Origin: 630D-37 sp037478835
Lineage (GTDB): Bacteria; Chloroflexota; Anaerolineae; Anaerolineales; Villigracilaceae
Length of the DNA stretch: 64,000 bases
Assembly: GCA_037478835.1 (NCBI GenBank)
Contig: JBBFLV010000011.1
Span: 37,667-101,666 of the forward strand
Reading direction: 5' to 3'
Positions within the stretch are counted from its first letter, which is position 1; each line of letters opens with the position of its first letter. The notes beneath the pieces are model-generated. The model did no database searches, was not told the origin of the DNA, and saw nothing but the letters and a program-made list of their open reading frames with translations. A program made the position numbers and the translations under genes. Positions 18,350-25,647 of the stretch are shown here, in pieces.

Positions 18350-19174
18350 ATGAAAAAAGTGCGCTTTCGCTTTTCGCTTTTGCTGGGCCTGATCGGGATT
18401 TTCAGCCTGGCGTGCATCATTACCCTCCCACCCAAACCACCGGCTGAGACTCAGGCACCCCCTCCTCCACCACCCGTAGAAACGCAGGCACCTTTGTCGC
18501 AGGATACTCCAACCCCACTGCCGCCCTCTACGCCGGAACCACTCCCTACTCCCACACCTGAAGAAGCGCCTGCTTTCTTTACCGACGAATTCGATGTGGT
18601 CACGGATTTCTGGTCGTACTTTATCATCAACGGTGTTCAGGAGAAAAATCAGCTGGTGGAGAATCCTCAGGATGAACCGAAAGTTTCTGTCCACATAGAG
18701 GATGGGTTCATGAAATTTGGGATCGACAAAAATTACCAGTACGTCTACGTTACCTATGATCCCTACACCTACACCGATGTGCGTGTGGATGTGCGGGCGG
18801 AGAATCGCGGCGTAAACAACAATAATGTGAGCATCATTTGCCGGTATACAGAAGAGGGATGGTATGAGTTTAACATCGCCAACAATGGTCTATACTGGAT
18901 TTACTATGCCCAGATGAAGCCTTCCAAGCAGGTCTCTTATGCTCTGATTGCCAACGGAGGTTCCAACAAAATCCGCATGGGCAAGGACGTGAACGAATAC
19001 ACGGCGATTTGCAAAGGACGAACGTTGCAGTTATTCATCAATGGCTACGAGGTGAAAACTCTCACCGACAATCGTTATGCGCTGCGCGAAGGACAGGTGG
19101 GCGTCTCGGTTTCCTCGTTCAACGTCTTGCCGGTCCAGGTAGATATTGATTGGGTCAAGGTCAGCCAACCCTGA
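18350..19174 (+). CDS. Lipoprotein with C-terminal LamG/DUF1080-like domain
   Basis: A 274-residue secreted lipoprotein. Signal peptide with 'FSLAC' (Cys22), a Pro-rich linker (about 25-75), then a domain of about 200 residues starting 'FFTDEFDVVTDFWSY' and ending 'VSSFNVLPVQVDIDWVKV'. The start and end resemble concanavalin-like DUF1080 domains that bind or cleave glycans; no catalytic residues can be named. AAAGGAGG sits seven bases before the ATG. A strong intrinsic terminator follows at 19190. Confidence 0.8.
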   Translation: MKKVRFRFSLLLGLIGIFSLACIITLPPKPPAETQAPPPPPPVETQAPLSQDTPTPLPPSTPEPLPTPTPEEAPAFFTDEFDVVTDFWSYFIINGVQEKNQLVENPQDEPKVSVHIEDGFMKFGIDKNYQYVYVTYDPYTYTDVRVDVRAENRGVNNNNVSIICRYTEEGWYEFNIANNGLYWIYYAQMKPSKQVSYALIANGGSNKIRMGKDVNEYTAICKGRTLQLFINGYEVKTLTDNRYALREGQVGVSVSSFNVLPVQVDIDWVKVSQP

Positions 19175-19189
19175 ACAGAATCCTTCCCT

Positions 19190-19219
19190 AGCGGTGGTCC
19201 AAACAGACCACCGCTTTTT
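19190..19219 (+). terminator. Intrinsic terminator of the 18350 lipoprotein gene
   Basis: Perfect 10-bp stem AGCGGTGGTC / GACCACCGCT with a six-base loop, followed by a T run; 16 bp after the stop codon. Confidence 0.92.
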
Positions 19220-19450
19220 GGAACGTTTCTCCATCCCCGCGCACCAGAATTCCCGGCTGGGTTTCCTTCAGGATCGGATCGAGTGCCTCACACTCCCGAA
19301 TGGCGGCTCAACGATCCCAAACACAACACAAGTCTGGAGGAGTTTGGCAACCGAATATCGCTTTCACCGGAAACAGTGAAAAGCCCTACCCCCTGCGGCT
19401 TTTGGAATTTTGCAGAGAAACGTGTAGGAAGGCAAAGTTTGGATTATGGA

Positions 19451-19525
19451 GGAGAGGGAAACCAGAGGGAAGCCATCCTGTAGAACATTGCGTCCCTACG
19501 AATGTTCTATCTCTGGTCCCTCTCC
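19451..19525. repeat. Long imperfect hairpin in intergenic DNA
   Basis: Inner arms TAGAACATT (19481-19489) and AATGTTCTA (19501-19509) are perfect, and outer arms GGAGAGGGAAACCAGAG (19451-19467) and CTCTGGTCCCTCTCC (19511-19525) match with small gaps. It lies in the gap between the lipoprotein terminator and folD. No T tail; it may be a small non-autonomous element or a structured RNA. Confidence 0.65.
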
Positions 19526-19552
19526 CGCTCTATTTGTTCATGGTTCGCAATC

Positions 19553-19603
19553 TACCGTCTACGGTCCACCGTCTACGGTCCACGGTCTACGGTCCACAGT
19601 CTA
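19553..19603. repeat. 7-nt tandem repeat (ACCGTCT/ACGGTCC family)
   Basis: About seven heptamers alternate between ACCGTCT-like and ACGGTCC-like units just beyond the 3' end of folD. The same heptamer family, on the other strand, is at 47737-47775 and 54454-54516. Confidence 0.8.
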
Positions 19604-19614
19604 TCTCGACCGCT

Positions 19615-20493
19615 TCAAGGTTCCTGAATTTCGGCGGCGCGCAGAGTATTCTTCATCAACATGGCAATGGTCATCGGCCCCACACCGCCGGGCACCGGGG
19701 TGATCCAGCCGGCTACTTCTTTGGCCTCTTCAAAGTTGACATCGCCTACCAGGCGATAGCCCTTTGGCGCATTCGGATCGGGCTTGCTGTTGATCCCGAC
19801 ATCGATCACGGCGGCACCGGGCTTGATCCAGTCGCCGCGCACAAATTCGGCTTTGCCGATGGCAGCGATCAGGATATCCGCCTGTCGCACGACCGAGGGC
19901 AGATCGCGAGTCCGAGAATGGCAGACGGTGACCGTCGCATTTTTGCCGATCAACAGTAGGGCCGCCGGCATGCCGACAATGTTCGAGCGTCCCAGCACGA
20001 CGGCGTTGGCGCCTTCGATTTGCACTCCCACTTGCTCCAGCAGGTAAATACAGCCGTAAGGTGTGCAGGGGATGAAAAGCGGCTCGCGACCTTTCTGTGC
20101 CAGGCGCCCAATGTTGACCGGATGGAACCCATCCACGTCCTTCTCAATGCTGATCGCCTGGAGCACGCGTTCTTCGTTTAGATGGGAGGGGAGGGGCAAT
20201 TGAACCAGGATACCGTGCACGCGTGGATCGGCGTTCAACTCGCGCACCAGCCCTTCCACCTGTTCTTGAGTGGCATCGGCCGGCAGATGGTGGCTGAAAG
20301 AAACCATCCCCAGTTCCTCGCAGGCTTTTTGTTTGGAGCGAACGTAAGTGGCTGAATCCACGCGATCGCCGACCAGTACAGTGGCCAGCCCTGGGCGAGA
20401 TTTGCCGGCGGCGACGCGCTTGGCTACCGCTTCGGCGACTTCCTGTCGCACTTTTTGGGCGATGGCTTTCCCGTCAATGATCTGAGCGCTCAT
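19615..20493 (-). CDS. folD: Bifunctional methylenetetrahydrofolate dehydrogenase/cyclohydrolase FolD
   Basis: A 292-residue folate enzyme. 'TYVRSKQKACEELGM' carries the catalytic Lys and Tyr region, 'VHGILVQLPLP' the substrate site, 'VLGRSNIVGMPAA' the NADP-binding loop and 'PVPGGVGPMTIAML' the C-terminal signature. It interconverts 5,10-methylene-, methenyl- and 10-formyl-tetrahydrofolate. GGAGAG precedes the start. Divergent from the Fur/CbiM operon. Confidence 0.96.
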   Translation of the reverse strand: MSAQIIDGKAIAQKVRQEVAEAVAKRVAAGKSRPGLATVLVGDRVDSATYVRSKQKACEELGMVSFSHHLPADATQEQVEGLVRELNADPRVHGILVQLPLPSHLNEERVLQAISIEKDVDGFHPVNIGRLAQKGREPLFIPCTPYGCIYLLEQVGVQIEGANAVVLGRSNIVGMPAALLLIGKNATVTVCHSRTRDLPSVVRQADILIAAIGKAEFVRGDWIKPGAAVIDVGINSKPDPNAPKGYRLVGDVNFEEAKEVAGWITPVPGGVGPMTIAMLMKNTLRAAEIQEP

Positions 20494-20600
20494 AGGTCTC
20501 TCCTCGGAGAAAAACTTGTGAGATGTGCAGGGCTACAACCTTTGCGTTTTGTGAATCCTGACACAAGTATAGCGCAAGGATGGAATTTCGGAAAGGGGGA

Positions 20601-20629
20601 TTGATTTCGCTCCTTTAACGCGATAAAAT
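20601..20629 (+). promoter_or_regulatory. Candidate sigma-70 promoter of the Fur-CbiM operon
   Basis: TTGATT (20601-20606), 17-bp spacer, TAAAAT (20624-20629), placing the transcript start at about 20636, inside the inverted repeat described next. Confidence 0.6.
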
Positions 20630-20630
20630 G

Positions 20631-20653
20631 TTTTTGCAAAAAGTTGCAAAAAG
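20631..20653 (+). promoter_or_regulatory. Nur-like inverted repeat TTGCAA-N4-TTGCAA
   Basis: Two TTGCAA units (20634-20639 and 20644-20649; TTGCAA is itself palindromic) separated by AAAG, with an overlapping perfect palindrome TTTTTGCAAAAA (20631-20642). The nickel-responsive Fur-family regulator Nur of Streptomyces binds tTGCaa-N5-ttGCAA. Here the spacer is 4 rather than 5. It covers the predicted transcript start of a Fur-family gene followed by a cobalt/nickel transporter, so nickel-type autoregulation is inferred. Confidence 0.6.
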
Positions 20654-20740
20654 TCCTGCCCCGAGCCGGGTTGCGTTTCCTTGCTCCCTACAGATCGCGT
20701 CACGGCGCCGGGTCTGTACCTTTGGCGAGGAGTGCCTCAA

Positions 20741-21181
20741 ATGAGCTGTAGCCTTTCTTATGCTTCTATGCTCCGGCAACGCGGTCATCGTGCCACGGCC
20801 CAACGATTGCTCATCCTGCATGTGCTCAAAAGCCATCCCGGACATCATACTGCAAAAGAGATCTGTGATCTTGCTCGCCCCTTGCTCCCCGCGTTGACCG
20901 AATCAACCGTATACCGCACGCTGGAATTCCTTTTGCGCCAGGGGTGGGTTTCTCCCTCTTTGGATACGAATGGGACTCTCACCTATGAACTAAACGTGCG
21001 CCCCCATCATCATTTGATCTGTCGGCGCTGTGGGAAGGAGGTAGAGATCGACGACGAGATGTTGCAAGGGCTATACCGACAGATTGAATCTTCCAGCGGC
21101 TTCCGTTTGCAGGCCTCACATCTCACCTTTTCGGGCACATGCCCCGAATGCATTCAGGATTTTTCCCCATCAGGAGGTTGA
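20741..21181 (+). CDS. Fur-family metalloregulator (probable nickel/cobalt type)
   Basis: A 146-residue Fur-family repressor. The start at 20741 has GAGGAG upstream; a longer frame from 20681 would start within the 5' leader. Winged-helix DNA-binding part: 'RATAQRLLILHVLKSHPGHHTAKEI' region and 'ESTVYRTLEFL'. Metal part: 'RPHHHLICRRCGKEVEI' and a second 'CPEC' pair, giving a structural CxxC...CxxC zinc site. The next gene, two bases away, is a CbiM-type transporter, so sensing of Ni2+ or Co2+ is inferred rather than Fe2+ or Zn2+. Confidence 0.88.
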   Translation: MSCSLSYASMLRQRGHRATAQRLLILHVLKSHPGHHTAKEICDLARPLLPALTESTVYRTLEFLLRQGWVSPSLDTNGTLTYELNVRPHHHLICRRCGKEVEIDDEMLQGLYRQIESSSGFRLQASHLTFSGTCPECIQDFSPSGG

Positions 21182-21182
21182 A

Positions 21183-22112
21183 ATGTATGCCCCTCAGCCA
21201 ATGCATATTCCGGATGGTTTTCTCTCTCTGCCGGTGCTGATCCTGCTCTGGCTGATCACGCTGGGTGTTGTGGGGTACGCGCTGAAGCGCTTGAGTCGCG
21301 ATCTCGGTGAGCGTCAAGTGCCGCTGATGGGGGTGCTGGCCGCGGCCATCTTTGCCGCGCAGATGCTCAATTTCAGCGTGACAGGCGGCACGTCCGGTCA
21401 CCTGATGGGAGCGGCGCTGGCGACCATCCTGCTTGGTCCCTGGCCGGCTGTGGTGGTGATGACCACGGTGGTCGCCATTCAGGCGCTGATCTTCCAGGAT
21501 GGTGGGTTGCTGGCGCTCGGAGCTAATCTGTTCAACATGGCCGTGTTGGCCGTCGGGGTGGCGTACTTCACGTATACATCCCTGCGGCGTTTGCTGCCGG
21601 GCGGCAAAAGCATGGCGATCGCCGGCTTTGTCTCGGCGTGGGTTTCGATCGTGATTGCAGCGTTGGCCACAGGTCTGGAACTGGCGCTTTCGGGGACTTC
21701 GCCGGCCAATCTTGCCATTCCGGCCATGGGCGCGATCCACGCGTTGATCGGCATCGGGGAGGGGTTGATCACGGTCGGCGCGTTGGGCTTTCTGCGTCTT
21801 GTTCGCCCGGATGTGCTACAAGTGGAGTCCGGCGCGCCGATTGAAAAGAAGGTCTGGCTCGGCGGGTTGGGGCTGGCGGTGCTTCTGAGCGTTCTTTCTC
21901 CCCTGGCTTCTTCTCATCCGGATGGCTTGGAGTGGGTAGCCGAACAATATGGATTCCTGCAAAATGCTCTTCCCCCACTCTATACGCTGATTCCGGATTA
22001 CTTGGTACCCGGCGTGCGCGATGAGAGGCTGGCCACGATTCTGGCCGGCATTTTGGGAGTGATCATCGTTTTTGCGATCACTTGGAGTGTTTCGCGAGCA
22101 CGGAAAGGCTGA
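21183..22112 (+). CDS. cbiM: ECF-type cobalt/nickel transporter substrate component (CbiM/NikM with C-terminal PDGLE domain)
   Basis: A 309-residue membrane protein. 'MHIPDGFLS' is the metal-binding N-terminal motif of CbiM/NikM and 'GGTSGHLMG' holds the second conserved His. About seven membrane helices are followed by a CbiN/NikN-like part with 'SSHPDGLEWVAEQYG' (PDGLE domain), i.e. M and N components are fused. AGGAGG is five bases before ATG 21183, which puts six extra residues before the Met-His motif; ATG 21201 gives the exact motif but has no ribosome site. The T and A components are not adjacent but lie at 41713-43224. Confidence 0.92.
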   Translation: MYAPQPMHIPDGFLSLPVLILLWLITLGVVGYALKRLSRDLGERQVPLMGVLAAAIFAAQMLNFSVTGGTSGHLMGAALATILLGPWPAVVVMTTVVAIQALIFQDGGLLALGANLFNMAVLAVGVAYFTYTSLRRLLPGGKSMAIAGFVSAWVSIVIAALATGLELALSGTSPANLAIPAMGAIHALIGIGEGLITVGALGFLRLVRPDVLQVESGAPIEKKVWLGGLGLAVLLSVLSPLASSHPDGLEWVAEQYGFLQNALPPLYTLIPDYLVPGVRDERLATILAGILGVIIVFAITWSVSRARKG

Positions 22113-22123
22113 TCTCGAAGGAA

Positions 22124-22160
22124 AGAGGCCTGGAACTTATTTCTCCAGGCCTCTGGATTT
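22124..22160. terminator. Terminator hairpin between convergent cbiM and Rieske genes
   Basis: Perfect 11-bp stem AGAGGCCTGGA (22124-22134) / TCCAGGCCTCT (22144-22154) followed by GGATTTTG on the plus side and TTTCC on the minus side; placed between two converging stop codons, so it may serve both. Confidence 0.8.
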
Positions 22161-22163
22161 TGT

Positions 22164-22499
22164 CTATCCGGGTCCCCAGATATATCCATCTCGAATTTCG
22201 ATTTCCACCGGGATCAGGCAGACGATTTCCTCCTCGGTAAGATGTTGATAATCGATCTTGCCTTCTACTTCGGGCGGGGAGAGCTGATCGCCGGTGAGGC
22301 TCCAGGTGCTATGATGCCATTGACAGCGCAATGTACCGCTGGCTTCATCGAAGATCAGCGGGCCGCCACGGTGGGGACATAAGTTCTGAAAGGCACGGAT
22401 CTGTTTTCCATCATTGATTAGGAGAGCCGGGCTACCGTAAACCTCGAAAGGGATCACTTTGCCAGGGGGGAGATTTTCCAGACGGGTGATGATTTGCAT
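22164..22499 (-). CDS. Rieske [2Fe-2S] ferredoxin-like protein
   Basis: A 111-residue soluble Rieske protein. Cluster ligands are Cys41/His43 in 'CPHRGG' and Cys59/His62 in 'CQWHHSTW'. Small stand-alone Rieske proteins act as electron carriers or NirD-like subunits. It follows the TetR gene by nine bases on the same strand, suggesting it belongs to that regulator's unit. Confidence 0.9.
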   Translation of the reverse strand: MQIITRLENLPPGKVIPFEVYGSPALLINDGKQIRAFQNLCPHRGGPLIFDEASGTLRCQWHHSTWSLTGDQLSPPEVEGKIDYQHLTEEEIVCLIPVEIEIRDGYIWGPG

Positions 22500-22508
22500 G
22501 GCATCCTC

Positions 22509-23087
22509 TCACAGGGAAAGCATACAGGATACAAGCGGGGCGACCTGTTCGGCATATTCCTCGGCCGACGGACGTGGCTTCAGGCGAGACCAGTGTTGGG
22601 CGAGTCCGTAGATAGCCCAGGCTGTGGCGATGGCGATCTTCTCACTTTCCGATTTTTCTTTTTCTCTCAACCACCATTCCAACAAGGTGCGAACCTGTTC
22701 TCTCACTTTCGATTCAACCAGGGAATCGAAGTGGGCATCTCGCATCTTGCAATAGCGATTGGAGCCGGAAACGAATTCACAAACGGTGACGATCAAGGCG
22801 CGCAGGTTTTCTGGAGAATAGTGACAGGCGCTGAGGGTGCGTTTTTCCAGTTCCTGGCGGAATGCCTGTTCGGTGCTGAATTGGAGCAGGGCGTATTTAT
22901 CTGGAAAATGGGCGTAAAACGTGGCACGGTTGATCTCGGCGCGTTCGGCAATATCCTGGATGGTGATCTCTGCGAACCCCTTTTCATTGAGCAGTTCGCC
23001 AAAGGCGCGCAGGATCAGGTTGCGTGTGCGCTTGACGCGGGGGTCTACTTTTTCTTGAGTAGGCGGAGAAGAATTCAACATTTGCAC
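22509..23087 (-). CDS. TetR-family transcriptional regulator
   Basis: A 192-residue regulator. The N-terminal helix-turn-helix is 'FAEITIQDIAERAEINRATFYAHFPDK', and the rest is a helical ligand domain with 'HYSPENLRALIVTVCEF' typical of TetR_C proteins. Divergent from doxX with a palindromic operator in between, so it likely controls doxX and its own operon with the Rieske gene. Ligand unknown. Confidence 0.9.
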   Translation of the reverse strand: MQMLNSSPPTQEKVDPRVKRTRNLILRAFGELLNEKGFAEITIQDIAERAEINRATFYAHFPDKYALLQFSTEQAFRQELEKRTLSACHYSPENLRALIVTVCEFVSGSNRYCKMRDAHFDSLVESKVREQVRTLLEWWLREKEKSESEKIAIATAWAIYGLAQHWSRLKPRPSAEEYAEQVAPLVSCMLSL

Positions 23088-23127
23088 CTTCTACGTTGGT
23101 TTTCCAACACATGTGTTCGATTGGCGG

Positions 23128-23156
23128 TTGACAGAAAGGCAACTTGTGTTTATTAT
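23128..23156 (+). promoter_or_regulatory. Sigma-70 promoter of doxX
   Basis: TTGACA (23128-23133), 17-bp spacer, TATTAT (23151-23156). The transcript would start just before the palindrome at 23166. A TATAAT on the other strand (23152-23157) may serve tetR. Confidence 0.7.
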
Positions 23157-23165
23157 ACAACTCAG

Positions 23166-23182
23166 ATCGTATAAAATACGAT
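23166..23182. promoter_or_regulatory. TetR operator candidate
   Basis: Perfect palindrome ATCGTAT-AAA-ATACGAT directly downstream of the doxX -10 element in the tetR/doxX intergenic region. A second 12-bp palindrome AACACATGTGTT (23106-23117) lies nearer tetR. Confidence 0.7.
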
Positions 23183-23215
23183 TGTACTATACCATACACA
23201 TGGAGGATTGTCAAT

Positions 23216-23599
23216 ATGGAATGGGCCTTTCTCGTTGGTCGAATCATCGTCGGTGTTTTCTGGCTTTTCAACGCCTTTAACCACTTCGCTCAAGGGAAGA
23301 TGATGATCCCGTATGCGAAGTCCAAAGGCGTGCCGCTGGCCGAGGTTGCCGTGCCGGGGACGGGATTGCTGCTGCTCATCGGTGGTCTGAGCTTCCTCAC
23401 CGGCCTCTATCCGACCATTGGCATCGCTGCGCTGGTGTTGTTCCTGGTGCCCACGACGTTCATGATGCATAACTTTTGGGCTGTTCAGGACCCACAGATG
23501 AAGATGGTGGAAATGGTCAACTTCAACAAGAACCTTGCGCTGTTGGGGTTCCTGCTGATAAGCCTGCTGCTCCCGCAGCCGTGGCCGTTCAGCTTCTAA
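23216..23599 (+). CDS. DoxX-family membrane protein
   Basis: A 127-residue protein with four predicted membrane helices. 'LVGRIIVGVFWLFNAFNHF' and 'PLAEVAVPGTGLLLLIGG' match the DoxX family, which includes quinone-linked or redox-stress membrane proteins. The start at 23216 has GGAGG nine bases upstream; an upstream ATG frame (23144) would overlap the operator. Control by the divergent TetR is inferred. Confidence 0.87.
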   Translation: MEWAFLVGRIIVGVFWLFNAFNHFAQGKMMIPYAKSKGVPLAEVAVPGTGLLLLIGGLSFLTGLYPTIGIAALVLFLVPTTFMMHNFWAVQDPQMKMVEMVNFNKNLALLGFLLISLLLPQPWPFSF

Positions 23600-23645
23600 A
23601 AAGAGAACGTCGCCAAGGACCCAACCTGTTCTTTCCGAACGAATG

Positions 23646-23678
23646 TTGTGGGGCAGAACTCACGTAGCTGCCCCACAA
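23646..23678 (+). terminator. Hairpin after doxX (weak T tail)
   Basis: Perfect 11-bp stem TTGTGGGGCAG / CTGCCCCACAA with an 11-base loop, 46 bp after the doxX stop. The following bases (AACCTTTCGG) are only weakly T-rich, so termination efficiency is uncertain. Confidence 0.5.
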
Positions 23679-23886
23679 AACCTTTCGGTTGATCGTTTCC
23701 TGTTGATTGCGCCAATCTAAGTAATTGCCGGAATCCGGCGATGCCGAGAATCGATGTCCTCATACCTTTGAAAACAGAATGCGCTTTCTGCGTACGCTCA
23801 TTAAGACGAAGTGTATAATATATCGCAGAATAGCGTTTAGTGCTTGAGAGGCGCTAAAGCACACATCTTTCCCTGGAGGTTCTAAA

Positions 23887-24402
23887 ATGTCTTCCAAAAC
23901 CGTCCCTGCCCGTTATTCTCCTCTTTGGGTCACTTTGCATTGGTTGACCGCGCTGTTAATTTTTATTCTGCTGTACCTGGGCTTTGCCAGCGCCAATTCA
24001 CCGACGACGATGAAGCCCATTTTTCTGCGCTGGCACATGCCCATGGGAACGACCGTCCTGCTTCTGACGCTGATTCGCCTTTTCGTGCGCGCTCGCACTC
24101 CCCGTCCGGAACCGGCGCGCAGTGGCTCTGTGTTCCTGGACAAGGCTGCGGAGGGTATCCACCATTTGCTCTATCTCCTGCTGTTTGTCGTTCCGGTGAC
24201 CGGGCTTCTCCTTTCGTTTCGTTATAACCTGCCACCGGCGGTTTTTGAAGGAGCGCCTTTCCCGACCTCGTTACAGCCTTTCTTGCACGGTTTGCTCAAT
24301 TTCTTGTTCATCTTTGTGATCCTGATCCATATCCTGGCCGCACTTTACCATCAATTTGTGCGCAAGGATAATCTGCTTGGGCGCATGTGGTACGAGAAAT
24401 GA
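23887..24402 (+). CDS. Cytochrome b561 family protein
   Basis: A 171-residue integral membrane protein with four helices and His residues placed for heme b: His18 ('TLHWL'), His50 ('RWHMPMG'), His92/His93, His148 and His155 ('HILAALYHQF'). Bacterial b561 proteins oxidise quinol or carry electrons to periplasmic acceptors, including superoxide. TGGAGG precedes the start. The stop overlaps the next start by ATGA, so the dioxygenase is translationally coupled. Confidence 0.9.
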   Translation: MSSKTVPARYSPLWVTLHWLTALLIFILLYLGFASANSPTTMKPIFLRWHMPMGTTVLLLTLIRLFVRARTPRPEPARSGSVFLDKAAEGIHHLLYLLLFVVPVTGLLLSFRYNLPPAVFEGAPFPTSLQPFLHGLLNFLFIFVILIHILAALYHQFVRKDNLLGRMWYEK

Positions 24403-25334
24403 CCATTCAACCGCAGGCGATTGCCCCTCATCGTGTTCATCCGGGAACTCGCCCGGCGTACGTCCACTTAAGAGTGGCGAATCTCGATCTTCAGTTGGAG
24501 TTCTACCAAAAGATCATCGGGTTGCAGTTACACTGGCGCGAGGGGAAAAGCGCCGGCTTGGGAGTGGCGGCCCCCGCCGAGCGGTGGCACGATCTGGTGC
24601 GGTTGACGGAAATCGAACAGGGCCGTCGCTATCGGGGTGTCACCGGCATCTATCACTTTGCGCTGTTGCTCCCCGATCGGCGCGAGCTGGCACGGGCGAT
24701 CGCCCGGCTGTTTGCCGCCCGTTGGCCGAATTATCCCACCGATCATGTGATGACCAAGACAACCTACCTCGACGATCCGGAGGGGAATACCATTGAACTG
24801 TATTGCGAATCCCCGGAAGATGGCGTGTTCGCTGTGGATGCTGCGGGAAATTTCTACGCTCGCTGGGCTGACGGACGCTTGAGCAACGGGCGCGAACCCC
24901 TTGATCTGCAGGCGCTTTTTGCTCATCTGGAAGAAGAGCGCCTGGCAATCCATTTTCCCCTCTCGCCCCAAACGCGCATGGGACATTTTCATCTCTACGT
25001 GAGCGATCTGTGGGAAACGCGCCGCTTCTACCATGAGCAACTCGGTTTCGATGATATGGGCGTTGCCCGGCGCTTTGGCATGGGGATGGTTTCGGCGGGA
25101 GGTTATCATCACCATATCGGCTACAACATCTGGCAGGGAGAAGGGGCTCCTCCGCCGCCGGAGGATGCGCTTGGGCTGCAGCATATCGCTTTTGATTTTC
25201 CCGATCGCACTGCTTTCCAAACGTTCCAATCCCATCTGGAGAGGCTCGATCTGCCGTACAATCGGATCGAAGAAGGGATTCTGCTCAGCGATCCTTCGCA
25301 GAGCCAGGTGCTATTTCGAGAGCCGCCTCTTTAA
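24399..25334 (+). CDS. Two-domain VOC (extradiol dioxygenase/CatE-like) protein
   Basis: A 311-residue protein with two vicinal-oxygen-chelate modules. The first has 'AYVHLRV', 'YHFALLLPDR' and 'NTIELYCESPE'; the second has 'GHFHLYVSDL', 'LQHIAFDFPDR' and 'VLFREPP', supplying the 2-His-1-Glu metal site. The arrangement matches CatE-type catechol 2,3-dioxygenases, which cleave aromatic rings, but glyoxalase-type chemistry is possible. Start at 24399 overlaps the b561 stop. A strong terminator follows. Confidence 0.85.
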   Translation: MTIQPQAIAPHRVHPGTRPAYVHLRVANLDLQLEFYQKIIGLQLHWREGKSAGLGVAAPAERWHDLVRLTEIEQGRRYRGVTGIYHFALLLPDRRELARAIARLFAARWPNYPTDHVMTKTTYLDDPEGNTIELYCESPEDGVFAVDAAGNFYARWADGRLSNGREPLDLQALFAHLEEERLAIHFPLSPQTRMGHFHLYVSDLWETRRFYHEQLGFDDMGVARRFGMGMVSAGGYHHHIGYNIWQGEGAPPPPEDALGLQHIAFDFPDRTAFQTFQSHLERLDLPYNRIEEGILLSDPSQSQVLFREPPL

Positions 25335-25354
25335 ACCGGGAAAGTTTCCAAAGC

Positions 25355-25393
25355 AAAAGCCGCGCTCCGATCAGACATCGGCGCGGCTTTTTT
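25355..25393 (+). terminator. Intrinsic terminator after the VOC gene
   Basis: Stem AAAAGCCGCGC / GCGCGGCTTTT, extended inside by CCGAT/ATCGG, followed by a run of six T; 20 bp after the stop. Confidence 0.93.
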
Positions 25394-25524
25394 GTTTTGA
25401 ACGAGTTGGCATCCGAAATTCTCTTATCATGATCTGAACGGGCAAATACCTACCATCTCTGGCCAAGACCCTTGCCCGGTGTTCAAAAGCTCTCAGAACG
25501 AACCCTCAACTACCCGCCCCCTCG

Positions 25525-25616
25525 ACCAATCAACCATCCGACCACGCGACCATCCGACCACCCGACCATTCGACCATCTGACCAATCGACCATCCGACTA
25601 CCCAACCACCCGACTA
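25525..25616. repeat. 8-nt tandem repeat (ACCATCCG family), about eleven units
   Basis: Octamers such as ACCAATCA, ACCATCCG, ACCACGCG, ACCATTCG and ACTACCCA follow without gaps, and degenerate copies extend leftward to about 25505. It fills the gap upstream of the first GT2 gene and matches the family at 16605-16639. Confidence 0.85.
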
Positions 25617-25647
25617 AACTCTTTCACCTGATGATACAATTACTCCC

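Noticed and set aside
25525..25616. Possible CRISPR array
   Set aside because: Units are 8 nt with no unique spacers and no cas genes nearby.
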